The notes under the pieces: generated by a model
What the model saw: only the letters and a program-made list of their open reading frames with translations
Told to the model about the DNA's origin: nothing
Databases searched by the model: none
Assembly (NCBI RefSeq): GCF_016904885.1
Contig: NZ_JADWYI010000001.1
Coordinates: 8,241,224 to 8,305,223 of the forward strand
Direction of reading: 5' to 3'
From: Archangium primigenium
GTDB taxonomy: Bacteria; Myxococcota; Myxococcia; Myxococcales; Myxococcaceae
Length of the DNA: 64,000 bases
Translations under genes and position numbers: made by a program
Shown here: positions 28,277-36,072 of the stretch, piece by piece
How positions within the stretch are numbered: position 1 is the first letter of the stretch
How the letters are laid out: each line of letters starts with the position of its first letter

Positions 28277-28344
28277 CTCCTACCTTCTTCTGGTCACCGG
28301 GTGAGCCCAAGGGCCCGTCCCCCAGATTCCAGGAAATGGCACAC

Positions 28345-28761
28345 ATGCTCGACGCACTGACTCGCATCAACTGGCTCGCCGTCCTCGCGGCGACCGTCGC
28401 GGCCACCGGACTCGGTGGCGTGTGGTTCACGGCCCTGTTCGGCAAGACGTATGCGACCGTCCTCGGCCGGGCCTACGATCCGAAGGCGAAGCCCGCCCCC
28501 CTCTTCATCGTGGGGCCCATGGTCTGCTCGCTGGCCGCCATCATCACCAGCGCGCTCCTGATGAAGGCCCTGAACCTCTCCTCGGCCGGGGAGGCCCTCG
28601 CCTTCGGAGCAGTCGTGGGCCTGGGCTACTTCGTCGCGACCATGGCGAACACGGCCATCAACCCCAACATGCCCCGCCCGTTGATGTACAGCCTGGTCAG
28701 CGGACCTTACTTCTTCCTCATGAGCATCAGCACCAGCCTCATCCTCGTGGCGATGCCTTAG
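28345..28761 (+). CDS. DUF1761-family membrane protein
   Basis: The product is 138 residues with four membrane helices (INWLAVLAATVAATGLGGVWF, LFIVGPMVCSLAAIITSALL, ALAFGAVVGLGYFVATMANTA, LVSGPYFFLMSISTSLILVA). The INW...GxxWF..LFGK pattern is characteristic of DUF1761. The ATG at 28345 is chosen over 28336 because AGGAA (28331-28335) abuts the earlier ATG. It also matches the spacing from operator to ATG seen for the GFA gene (76 versus 75 bases from the GTCC arm). Function is unknown. It is probably controlled by the WYL regulator encoded at 32798-33799. Confidence 0.82.
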   Translation: MLDALTRINWLAVLAATVAATGLGGVWFTALFGKTYATVLGRAYDPKAKPAPLFIVGPMVCSLAAIITSALLMKALNLSSAGEALAFGAVVGLGYFVATMANTAINPNMPRPLMYSLVSGPYFFLMSISTSLILVAMP

Positions 28762-28763
28762 AT

Positions 28764-28834
28764 TGACATGTCACTGACGCATCAGGGGTGAGCGGACCCG
28801 CGGAGTAGACAAGTCGGGCCGTGTCGTCTATCCA
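28764..28834 (+). promoter_or_regulatory. Palindrome and promoter of pilin-like gene 2
   Basis: TGACATGTCA at 28764-28773 begins right after the DUF1761 stop. The -35 TAGACA (28806-28811), a 17-base spacer, and -10 TATCCA (28829-28834) follow. It is the counterpart of the control region of pilin-like gene 1. Confidence 0.65.
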
Positions 28835-28861
28835 GACGCTCCAACTCGGCGTTGCGAAGCA

Positions 28862-29485
28862 ATGCCTCGCTTCCCCTCACGTGCATTGGACGGCGCCCTC
28901 GTGACCCACCTGCATCCCCCCCGCTCTCCCAGACAACGCGGTCTCGCCCTCATCCAAGTCGCCATCGTTCTGGCCATCGCCGGGGTGGTGATCGGAGGAG
29001 TAGTGGTCCTTTATCTGTCGACCTCCAACCAGCGCAAGATCACAGACACCTCGCAGCTCATCGTCTCCGCCGTCCAGAAAATCTCCGACCTGTTCCAGGG
29101 AAAGAACATGAAGGAGCTGACCGGTCAGGTCGCCGTGGACTTTGGCGCCCTCCCCAAGACCTACGCAGACGGCAATGCCAGATACGACCTGCCCATCGCT
29201 CCCGCCAAGATGACGTTTGGTGCGACAGACTTCAGCCCTGGTCGCAACCTTGGCGTCATCAGCGTCGGACCGCTCGCGTCGGATCAATGCATCGCCCTGG
29301 GCAAGCTGGACCTGGGGGATGTCGTGAAGTATGTCACCGTCAGCACGCAGGCGGTTTTCACGGAAAAATCAGAGGCGGACCTGGCCGCGCGGTCCGTCAA
29401 GAATGCCCAAGGCGACGTGCCCATCGCCGCCCTCGGGAAGGCATGCACGGAAGACTCCTACGTTAGCTACTACTTGCAGAACTGA
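28862..29485 (+). CDS. Type IV pilin-like / pseudopilin protein 2, Glu5 replaced by Gln
   Basis: The product is 207 residues from ATG 28862. A GTG at 28901 gives a 14-residue leader and aligns with the alternative start of paralog 1. The cleavage region is RQRG followed by LALIQVAIVLAIAGVVIGGV: Gln stands where nearly all type IV pilins have Glu at +5. The helix and STSNQRK turn match paralog 1, as do the cysteine contexts (DQCIALGK, GKACTED). The middle domain has diverged. It has its own promoter, so it is not in an operon with the helicase. Confidence 0.78.
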   Translation: MPRFPSRALDGALVTHLHPPRSPRQRGLALIQVAIVLAIAGVVIGGVVVLYLSTSNQRKITDTSQLIVSAVQKISDLFQGKNMKELTGQVAVDFGALPKTYADGNARYDLPIAPAKMTFGATDFSPGRNLGVISVGPLASDQCIALGKLDLGDVVKYVTVSTQAVFTEKSEADLAARSVKNAQGDVPIAALGKACTEDSYVSYYLQN

Positions 29486-29511
29486 ACCTTGAGCCAGGGC
29501 CGCGCGGGACG

Positions 29512-30252
29512 TCACGGGCCGAGCAGCACGTCCCGCAGGAGCGTGAACGTCGCCGCCGGATCCTGGAGCTGCATGTCGTGGTGCAGGTGGGAGAGCCTGC
29601 GCACGTCCCACCCGAACCCCGTCAGGGCCGTGGCCAGCCCCTCGGGCAGCACGGCCTTGCTGTCCGCGGAGAGCACGACGGTGGAGGGAACCGGGGGCCG
29701 GGCGGCGGCCACCGGGTGGAAGGCGATGTCCCGGAAGATGCCAATCGCCATCCGTTTGTCGAAGCGCTTCGTCGCGTCCGCCATGAGGCGCCGCGTGCGC
29801 TCCGGGTAGCCCTTGCGCGCCGCCGCGCTCGCCCGCGCGGTGAGGAGCGCGGCCACGCCCAGGGTCAGCGCGGGCACCGCCCAGAACAGCCGGCCCCGGA
29901 GCCCGGTGGTCGGCAGGCCCAGTTGGAAGCCCGGGTCCAGGTACACCGCGTGGCCGGGCCGCAGGCGCTCCACCGCCGCCGCGAGCACCGCGCCCCCGAG
30001 CGAGTGACCCACGACGACGTCGAGGTCGTGCGGCAGGGTCTCGACGAGATCATCGGCGAACTCGGCGAGCGACCACGACTCCGCCCGCGCGCTGCGGCCA
30101 TGGCCCCTCAAGTCGGGCGCGAACACCGTCACCTGGCCCGAGGCACGGAGTTGCTCGATGAAGGGCTCCCAGGTGGACGCATCCGCACCGAGTCCATGCA
30201 CCAGGCCGATGCGGCGGGGGCCGCTCCCCACGATCGTCGTTTCGAGACGCAT
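29512..30252 (-). CDS. Alpha/beta hydrolase
   Basis: The product is 246 residues from ATG 30252. It shows the fold signature VHGLGADASTWEPFIEQL, APDLRGHGRSARAE and the nucleophile elbow VGHSLGGAVL (Ser in GHSLG), with a C-terminal LSHLHHDMQLQDP supplying the His. No signal peptide; probably cytosolic. Between the core strands lies a mildly hydrophobic cap (LFWAVPALTLGVAALLTARA). The substrate cannot be predicted. It diverges from the threonine-aldolase-like gene, with 52 bp between starts. Confidence 0.85.
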   Translation of the reverse strand: MRLETTIVGSGPRRIGLVHGLGADASTWEPFIEQLRASGQVTVFAPDLRGHGRSARAESWSLAEFADDLVETLPHDLDVVVGHSLGGAVLAAAVERLRPGHAVYLDPGFQLGLPTTGLRGRLFWAVPALTLGVAALLTARASAAARKGYPERTRRLMADATKRFDKRMAIGIFRDIAFHPVAAARPPVPSTVVLSADSKAVLPEGLATALTGFGWDVRRLSHLHHDMQLQDPAATFTLLRDVLLGP

Positions 30253-30304
30253 GCGGCCGAGCCTATCCCTCCGGAGCGGCCGAGCCCATGCCAAGCTCGT
30301 CTCC

Positions 30305-31519
30305 ATGAACCCTCGACACCTCAGCCGGGGAGAGTTCCTCTCCCTCACGAGCCTGTTGGCCGGCTCCTCGCTGCTCCCCCGCCGGGCGGACGCGGCCCCC
30401 AAACCCACCGCGAAGCCCGCGCCCCCGCCGCCGGAGCCCCCGCAAGGTGACAGCCTGCGGCGAAGCTGCCGCGCCACGTTCACCGGCAGCACCCCCGAGG
30501 ACGCGGGCACCGAGCTCATCCGCCTGGGCGAGTGGATTCGCGACCAGGGCCTGCCCTCGGATGCGTATGGGCAGAGCGCGTTCATCCAGGGCTTCGAGCA
30601 GAAGATCGCGGAACGGCTCGGCTTCGAGGCGGGGTGTTTCATGCCCACCGGCACCATGGGCCAGCTCATCGCGCTGCGCATCTACGCGGACGAGGGCGGC
30701 ACCCGCACCGTGGGCCTCCATCCCTCCTCCCACCACGTGTTGCACGAGAGTGACAGCCACACCGTGCTCCATGGGCTCCAGCCGGTGGTGCTCTGCCCCT
30801 GGACCCGGCCCGTGCTCGCGGACGACGTGCGCAACGCGCGCGAGCGCCTGGGCACGCTCAGTGTCGAGTTGCCCGTGCGCTGGCTCGGAGGACAGCTCCA
30901 GACCTGGGAACAGCTCGAGGAGCTCAAGCGCACGTGCCGCGAGCGGGGGGTGAAGCTGCACATGGATGGCGCCCGGTTGTGGGAGAGCCAGCCCTTCTAT
31001 GGCCGCTCGTACGCGGACATCTGCCGGGGCTTCGACTCGGTGTACGTCTCCTTCTACAAGCGGGTGGGTGCCCTGGGCGGGGCCATGGTCGTCGGGAGCA
31101 AGGACTTCATCCGGACCGCGCGGATGTGGCGGCACCGGCACGGCGGCAACCTCTTCCAACTGCTGCCCTACGTCGCCTCGGCGGCGATGAAGCTGGACAC
31201 GGCCCTCGAGCGCCTGCCCCAGCAGGTGCGGCGCGCGAAGGCCCTGTCCGAGGCACTGGCCGCCGACTCCCGGCTCGTGGTGCTGCCCCGGCCCGCCCAG
31301 ACCAACATGTTCCGCGTCTTCCTGCGCGGCGACGCCGCCGAGTTCTCCCGCCGCCGGGATCGCATCGCGCGCGAGGACTCCCTCTGGCTGACGCACGGTT
31401 TCGGCCAGACCCGGGTCCCGGGGGTCGTCGATACGGAACTCCAGGTCGGCGAGGGCCTCGCGGGCCTCGAGGACGCCCAGGTCGTCCGGGCCTTCCTCCG
31501 GCTGCTCGACCCCGCCTGA
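30305..31519 (+). CDS. Threonine-aldolase-family PLP enzyme with export signal
   Basis: The product is 404 residues. Residues about 55-404 match the beta-eliminating lyase/threonine aldolase fold: MPTGTMGQLIALRIY, HMDGARLWE (Asp221), and VYVSFYKRVGALGGAMV with the PLP-binding Lys252. The first 31 residues (SRGEFLSLTSLLAGSSLL then RRADAAP) look like an export signal and resemble a Tat signal with one arginine changed (SRGEFL). A Pro-rich linker (33-46) follows. Export of a PLP enzyme is unusual, so the location needs testing. It would cleave a beta-hydroxy amino acid or a related substrate. Confidence 0.8.
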   Translation: MNPRHLSRGEFLSLTSLLAGSSLLPRRADAAPKPTAKPAPPPPEPPQGDSLRRSCRATFTGSTPEDAGTELIRLGEWIRDQGLPSDAYGQSAFIQGFEQKIAERLGFEAGCFMPTGTMGQLIALRIYADEGGTRTVGLHPSSHHVLHESDSHTVLHGLQPVVLCPWTRPVLADDVRNARERLGTLSVELPVRWLGGQLQTWEQLEELKRTCRERGVKLHMDGARLWESQPFYGRSYADICRGFDSVYVSFYKRVGALGGAMVVGSKDFIRTARMWRHRHGGNLFQLLPYVASAAMKLDTALERLPQQVRRAKALSEALAADSRLVVLPRPAQTNMFRVFLRGDAAEFSRRRDRIAREDSLWLTHGFGQTRVPGVVDTELQVGEGLAGLEDAQVVRAFLRLLDPA

Positions 31520-31526
31520 ACCCGGC

Positions 31527-32735
31527 TCACGGCTCGGGGGGACGCAGCCGGGCGGTGACGCGCTCCAGGTGCCGCTGGAAGGCGGGACGCGCGGGCTCGA
31601 GCGCGAGGGCGCGCGTGTAGCTGTCACGCGCCTCGGCCCATTGGCCCGCGGCCTCCAGGGCTTCGCCCAGGCTGTCCCAGGCATTGCCGGAGTGGGCATA
31701 CCACTCGGCATTGCGGCGCAAGGCGGCGAGCGCGGCGCGCGTGTGGCCCTGCTCCAGCAACTGGTAGCCCACGCCGTTGAGCATGTCCTCGGCGGGGTGC
31801 AGCTCCAGGCCGAGCCGTTGGGACAGGCGCGCGTAGTTCGCCTCGACCTTCGCCAGTGTCCCGGGCGTCGCCGGGTACTCGGGCACGATCCATCCCTCGA
31901 AGAGCGACTCCAGGCCCTCGGCGAGGGTGCGGTGGGGCGTGCTGACGTGGTGCTCCTTCTTCAGGAAGGCGTAGTGCCACCGCAGCCCCGGGGGGCGCGT
32001 GCGCGAGAGGGTGCGCGCGAGCCCCTGGATGGGCGCGAGCATGGCGGGCCCTTCGTTGCCCATGCTCATGTAGAGGAAGCGCTCGGGTGGAGGCAGTCGT
32101 CCGAGAGCCTGGGCCGCGTCTCGCGCCCACTGGCCATGGTTCCACCACAGGCTCGGGCTGCTGAGGATGAGGGCCTGGAAGGCCTGGGGCCGAGTCACCC
32201 AGGTCGACAGGCCGAACAGCCCGCCGTACGAGTGGCCCACGAGGATCCGATACGGCAGCGTGCGGTAGCGCGCTTCGATGCGGGGTCGCAGTTCCTCGTC
32301 CAGGAAGCGCAGGAACCGCTCCGCGCCGCCCGCCGAGGGCAGGGCCTGGGCGACCCGGATCGTGGGGGCGTTGGGCAGCCGGGCATCTCCCACCACGGGC
32401 GGGGTGAGATCCCTCGCCCGCTCCGTGTTCGAGATGCCCACGACGATCAACGGGGGGATGAACCCGCCCCGCGCCAGGAAGTCCACGAGCCCCGTGACGT
32501 GGTGGAAGTGCTCATCGCCATCCAACAGGTACAGGACGACATGACGCTCCGACGAGGCCTCGTAACCGGGCGGCAGATGGACGAGGAAGGACCGGTCCTC
32601 GCCGAGCGTGTCCGAGTGCAGGGTGAAGCGGGTCCCGAGGAAGAGGGGCTGTCCCTGCTCGACGGGCTCCGCGGACAAGGCCTCCCACGGCGGCAGCAGG
32701 GCGAGCAGAAGGATCGAGAGCGGAGCGAAGCGCAT
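31527..32735 (-). CDS. Secreted esterase (IroE/Fes-like) with C-terminal TPR
   Basis: The product is 402 residues. MRFAPLSILLLALLPPWEALS is a cleavable signal. The esterase domain (about 30-290) has FLVHLPPGYEASSERHVVLYLLDGDEHFHH, the elbow LVGHSYGGLFG, and LKKEHHVSTPHRTL with the catalytic His. This is the putative-esterase family that includes siderophore esterases. Residues about 300-395 contain two TPR units (GVGYQLLEQGHTRAALAALRRNAEWYAHSGNAWDSLGEALEAAGQWAEA). It is convergent with the aldolase-like gene, 7 bp apart. A role in releasing iron from siderophores is possible but not shown. Confidence 0.83.
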   Translation of the reverse strand: MRFAPLSILLLALLPPWEALSAEPVEQGQPLFLGTRFTLHSDTLGEDRSFLVHLPPGYEASSERHVVLYLLDGDEHFHHVTGLVDFLARGGFIPPLIVVGISNTERARDLTPPVVGDARLPNAPTIRVAQALPSAGGAERFLRFLDEELRPRIEARYRTLPYRILVGHSYGGLFGLSTWVTRPQAFQALILSSPSLWWNHGQWARDAAQALGRLPPPERFLYMSMGNEGPAMLAPIQGLARTLSRTRPPGLRWHYAFLKKEHHVSTPHRTLAEGLESLFEGWIVPEYPATPGTLAKVEANYARLSQRLGLELHPAEDMLNGVGYQLLEQGHTRAALAALRRNAEWYAHSGNAWDSLGEALEAAGQWAEARDSYTRALALEPARPAFQRHLERVTARLRPPEP

Positions 32736-32797
32736 GGCGGCGTCAGCGCACCCAGCCGATGACGCCCCACGGGATTGGGCGGGTCTGGGACGGAGGC

Positions 32798-33799
32798 TCA
32801 TCGATGCGGATTGTCGCATGACCGGGAGCTGCTCGAAGCGGGGGCGGCACCCGCGGCCCGGGCCAGGCGCTCGGACAGCCGTCGCAGGTGCTCGCGGAGC
32901 TCGGGCGGCTCGTGGACCTCGAAGTCGAAACCCGTGGCGCTCAGGAAGTACGTGAGCATCTCGAGGCTGTCCCCGCCCGTGCTCACGCGGCACCACCCCT
33001 CCCCTTCCTCCTCGATGCGCACGGCGACGGCGGACAACTGCTCGGAGACCACACGCGCCGGGGCCAGGAACGTCACCCGCGCGTGGATGCGGTAGACCTC
33101 CGTCGAGACGGCCTGAGAGACGTAGGCCGCCACGTCCTCGGAGGGCAGGGGCCGGGGCCGGAAGGCGCGTCCCGGCCGGGGCGCCGGACCGATGCGGTCG
33201 ACGCGGAAGGTGCGCCAGGCGTCCCGCTCCAGGTCATACGCCAACAGGTACCAGCGCGAGCGCGTGTGCACGAGGCGGTAGGGCTCCACCGACCGCTGGC
33301 TCGCCACGCCGTCCCGGTTGCCGTAGTCGAAGCGCAGCTGGACCTCGTCGCGGCAGCAGCCCGCGATCACCGCCAGCGCCTCGGCGTTCACGACGGGCCC
33401 CGAGTCCCCGAGCCGCACGCTCACCTTCTGTAGCGCGTTCACCTGCCGGCGCAGCCGCTTGGGCAGCACCTGTTCGAGCTTGCCGAGGGCCCGCACCGCC
33501 GCCTCCTCCACGCCCTGCACTGGACCGGTCGCCGCGGCGCGCAGGCCCACCGCGATGGCCACGGCCTCGTCGTCCTCGAGCGGCAGCGGGGGCAGCTCCT
33601 TGCCCGCGCCGAGCTGATAGCCGCCGCCCACGCCCCCCGCCGCGTGCACCGGGTAGCCCAGCGTCCGCAACCGCTCCACGTCCCGGCGGACGCTGCGCTC
33701 GGTGACCCCGAGCTGGTCCGCCAATTCCCCCCCGCCCCAGAAGCGCCGGGATTGCAGCAGGGACAGCACCTTGAGCAGCCGGGCGGAAGTCTGGACCAT
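32798..33799 (-). CDS. WYL-domain (YafY/DeoR-type) transcriptional regulator
   Basis: The product is 333 residues. The N-terminal HTH_11 reads ARLLKVLSLLQSRRFWGGGELADQLGVTERSVRRDVERLRTLGYPV. The wing is AAGGVGGGYQLGAGKELPPLPL. The WYL domain (about 140-220) includes VEPYRLVHTRSRWYLLAYDLERDAWRTFRVDRI. A WCX-like C-terminal extension ends it. WYL domains bind nucleotide-like or other small ligands. It is divergent from the GFA gene; a perfect 8-bp-arm palindrome 18 bp upstream of its start suggests it controls both, plus the DUF1761 gene, which has a copy of the site. Confidence 0.88.
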   Translation of the reverse strand: MVQTSARLLKVLSLLQSRRFWGGGELADQLGVTERSVRRDVERLRTLGYPVHAAGGVGGGYQLGAGKELPPLPLEDDEAVAIAVGLRAAATGPVQGVEEAAVRALGKLEQVLPKRLRRQVNALQKVSVRLGDSGPVVNAEALAVIAGCCRDEVQLRFDYGNRDGVASQRSVEPYRLVHTRSRWYLLAYDLERDAWRTFRVDRIGPAPRPGRAFRPRPLPSEDVAAYVSQAVSTEVYRIHARVTFLAPARVVSEQLSAVAVRIEEEGEGWCRVSTGGDSLEMLTYFLSATGFDFEVHEPPELREHLRRLSERLARAAGAAPASSSSRSCDNPHR

Positions 33800-33816
33800 G
33801 GCGAGCGCTCCTCACA

Positions 33817-33839
33817 TCGCGGACCGTATCTGTCCGCGA
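33817..33839. promoter_or_regulatory. Operator between the WYL regulator and the GFA gene
   Basis: Perfect arms TCGCGGAC (33817-33824) and GTCCGCGA (33832-33839) with a 7-base centre. It lies 18 bp before the regulator ATG and 71 bp before the GFA ATG, well placed for autoregulation and divergent control. The site plus about 30 downstream bases recurs at 28248-28300. Confidence 0.75.
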
Positions 33840-33909
33840 TTCTTCCTACCTTCTCCTTGTCACCGGGGCGAGCCCGAAAGCGCCGCCCCTCCGCCCAGGA
33901 GTTCCGACC

Positions 33910-34368
33910 ATGACGACCACTTCCGCCACTTCTTCCCGCGCCCCGGGTGTCCAGACGTATGCCGGCAGCTGCCAGTGTGGCGCCGTGCGCTTCGAGGTCG
34001 GCCTCGACCTGAGCACCGGCACCATCCGGTGCAATTGCATCAGCTGCACCAAGACGGGCTGGTGGAGCATGGTCGTCAAGCCCGAGGCCTTCCGCCTCGT
34101 GTCCGGCCAGGAGTCCCTGCGCGACTTCTCGCGCTCGGAGGCCTCCCATGCCCGCTTCTGTGGGGTGTGCGGCATCCGCGTCTTCAGCCACGGGAACGTC
34201 CCCGAGCTGGGCGGCGCCTACTCCTCGGTGAACCTCAACTGCCTGGACGGGGTGGACTTCGCGGGCGTGCCGGTGAACTACCTCGATGGGCGCCACGACA
34301 CCTGGGCCCCCCTGGCCCACGCGCCGTACACGAGCCCCTTCGCTCCCGCGGCCCACGCCCGCGCCTAG
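33910..34368 (+). CDS. GFA/CENP-V-family zinc protein
   Basis: The product is 152 residues, with AGGAG before the ATG. The GFA fold is recognised from YAGSCQCGAVRFEV, IRCNCISCTKTG and FCGVCGIRVFSHGN: paired cysteines that bind two zinc ions, as in glutathione-dependent formaldehyde-activating enzyme relatives. Enzymatic activity has often not been confirmed in this family. It is under the palindrome shared with the WYL regulator, so a stress or small-molecule response is plausible. Confidence 0.85.
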   Translation: MTTTSATSSRAPGVQTYAGSCQCGAVRFEVGLDLSTGTIRCNCISCTKTGWWSMVVKPEAFRLVSGQESLRDFSRSEASHARFCGVCGIRVFSHGNVPELGGAYSSVNLNCLDGVDFAGVPVNYLDGRHDTWAPLAHAPYTSPFAPAAHARA

Positions 34369-34419
34369 CGGGTATGCTCGCGCTCCCCGCGCCGCGCGAA
34401 CACGGGGAGAGAGCGCCCC

Positions 34420-34818
34420 ATGCTCGTTGAGTCAGGACACAGCATTTCCTGGACGTTCATTGGAGAGGTCGTGTCGACGGCCTTCGCCATGCCCCAGCAC
34501 GAGACGATGACCCGGGAGCTGAAGGTCACGTACGAGGCCGAGCGGGAGCCCTTCTTCCGGTCCGCGCTCGCGGCGCTGGGGGATCCCGTCCTCCAGCGGC
34601 ATGACCACGTCGAGTACGTGAACATCGGCCTGGAGATTCACAAGCACTACGTCCTGGGCGGGCTCGGCAAGGGCCAGTGGGTGCTCATCGAGCTCAAGCT
34701 CTGGGCGCGCTCGAACGAGCCCCAGGGCTACCTGCTGGAGATGGTGGACGTGCGGGACGCGCGCACCCACCCGGACTGGCTGGCCGCCTACCGCAAGCAG
34801 AAGAAGGCCCGGCGCTGA
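34420..34818 (+). CDS. Hypothetical cytosolic protein
   Basis: The product is 132 residues from ATG 34420, with GGAGA a little upstream. No signal or membrane helix. It appears to be a single alpha+beta domain: MTRELKVTYEAEREPFFRSALAALGD, then HDHVEYVNIGLEIHKHYVLGGLGKGQWVLIELKLW, and a basic tail (RKQKKARR). I do not recognise the family. It follows the GFA gene by 51 bp on the same strand and may be co-transcribed. Confidence 0.65.
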   Translation: MLVESGHSISWTFIGEVVSTAFAMPQHETMTRELKVTYEAEREPFFRSALAALGDPVLQRHDHVEYVNIGLEIHKHYVLGGLGKGQWVLIELKLWARSNEPQGYLLEMVDVRDARTHPDWLAAYRKQKKARR

Positions 34819-34834
34819 CGCGGGGCCCCTGGCG

Positions 34835-36013
34835 CTACCCGAAGGCGTCGTGGCCGGTGATGGCCTTGCCGAGCACCAGGGTGTGCACCTCGTGGGTGCC
34901 CTCGTAGGTGAAGACGCTCTCCAGGTTGAGCATGTGGCGGATGGGTGGGTAGGCGTCGGTGACGCCATTGGCGCCGTAGATGCTCCGGGCCGAGCGGGCG
35001 ATGTCCAACGCCGCCTTCACGTTGTTGCGCTTGGCCAGGCTCACCATGACGGGGGTCAGCTTGCCCTCGTCCTTGAGCCGCGCCAGGCGCAGGGACAACA
35101 GCTGCGCCTTGACGATCTCCTGGAGCATGTCCGCCAGCTTCTCCTGGGTGAGCTGGTAGGCGGCGATGGGCTTGTCGAACTGGCCCCGGCTGAGCGCGTA
35201 CTCCCGCGCGCCCTCGAAGCAGGCGATGGCGGCGCCCGTCACGGCGAAGGCGATGGTCATGCGCGCGTTGTTCAGACAGGACAGCGGGCCGCGCAGCCCC
35301 TTCACCCCGGGCAACATGTTCGCGTCGGGCACCCGCACGTCCTCGAAGAACAACTCACCCGTGGTGGAGGCGCGCAGGGAGAACTTCCCCGGAATCTCGC
35401 GGGTGGTGAAGCCCGGCATGCCCCGCTCCACGAGGAAGCCACGCACGGACTCCGGGCCGCCGTCGTCCGTCTTGGCCCACACCACGGCCACGTCGGCGAT
35501 GGACGCGTTGGTGATCCACGTCTTGGAGCCGTTGAGCACCCACGTGTCCCCGTCCCGACGCGCCCGGGTGCGCATGCCGGCGGGGTTGGAGCCGAAGTCC
35601 GCCTCGGTGAGACCAAAGCAGGCGATGCGCTCGCCCCGGGCCATGGCGGGCAGGAAGCGCTGCTTCTGCTCCTCGCTGCCGTAGGCGTGGATGGGGAACA
35701 TGCACAGCGAGCCCTGCACGGAGGCGAAGGAGCGCAGCCCCGAGTCCCCCCGCTCCAGTTCCTGGAGCACGAGGCCATAACTCACGGTGTTCATGCCCGC
35801 GCAGCCATACCCCTGGAGGTTGGCGCCGAGCACCCCGAGTTCGGCGATGCGGGGCACGAGGTGCGCGGGGAAGGTGCCGTCGCGGAAGTGCTGCCCGATG
35901 ATGGGCAGGATCTCGGCGTCGACGAAGCGGGCCACGGAGTCCCGGGCGGCCTTCTCCTCGTCGGAGAGCAGGTCATCCAGGCGAAGCAGATCGGTGATGT
36001 CCGCGCGGGGCAT
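34835..36013 (-). CDS. Acyl-CoA dehydrogenase, glutaryl-CoA dehydrogenase-like
   Basis: The product is 392 residues from ATG 36013. Acyl-CoA dehydrogenase signatures: ACFGLTEADFGSNPAGM, WITNASIADVAVVWAK and a C-terminal LNLESVFTYEGTHEVHTLVLGKAITGHDAF, where the Glu in YEGTHEVH is the catalytic base. That C-terminal pattern and the start LLSDEEKAARDSVARFVDAEILP resemble GcdH, which dehydrogenates and decarboxylates glutaryl-CoA in lysine/tryptophan breakdown. The glutaryl-specific Arg was not verified, so a general acyl-CoA dehydrogenase remains possible. It is divergent from an SDR gene, 59 bp between starts. Confidence 0.87.
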   Translation of the reverse strand: MPRADITDLLRLDDLLSDEEKAARDSVARFVDAEILPIIGQHFRDGTFPAHLVPRIAELGVLGANLQGYGCAGMNTVSYGLVLQELERGDSGLRSFASVQGSLCMFPIHAYGSEEQKQRFLPAMARGERIACFGLTEADFGSNPAGMRTRARRDGDTWVLNGSKTWITNASIADVAVVWAKTDDGGPESVRGFLVERGMPGFTTREIPGKFSLRASTTGELFFEDVRVPDANMLPGVKGLRGPLSCLNNARMTIAFAVTGAAIACFEGAREYALSRGQFDKPIAAYQLTQEKLADMLQEIVKAQLLSLRLARLKDEGKLTPVMVSLAKRNNVKAALDIARSARSIYGANGVTDAYPPIRHMLNLESVFTYEGTHEVHTLVLGKAITGHDAFG

Positions 36014-36072
36014 GGGCGCCTTGTAACACCGGAGCCCCCGGGCGCACGAGGACCCGGCTATCCTCGGTGCCC

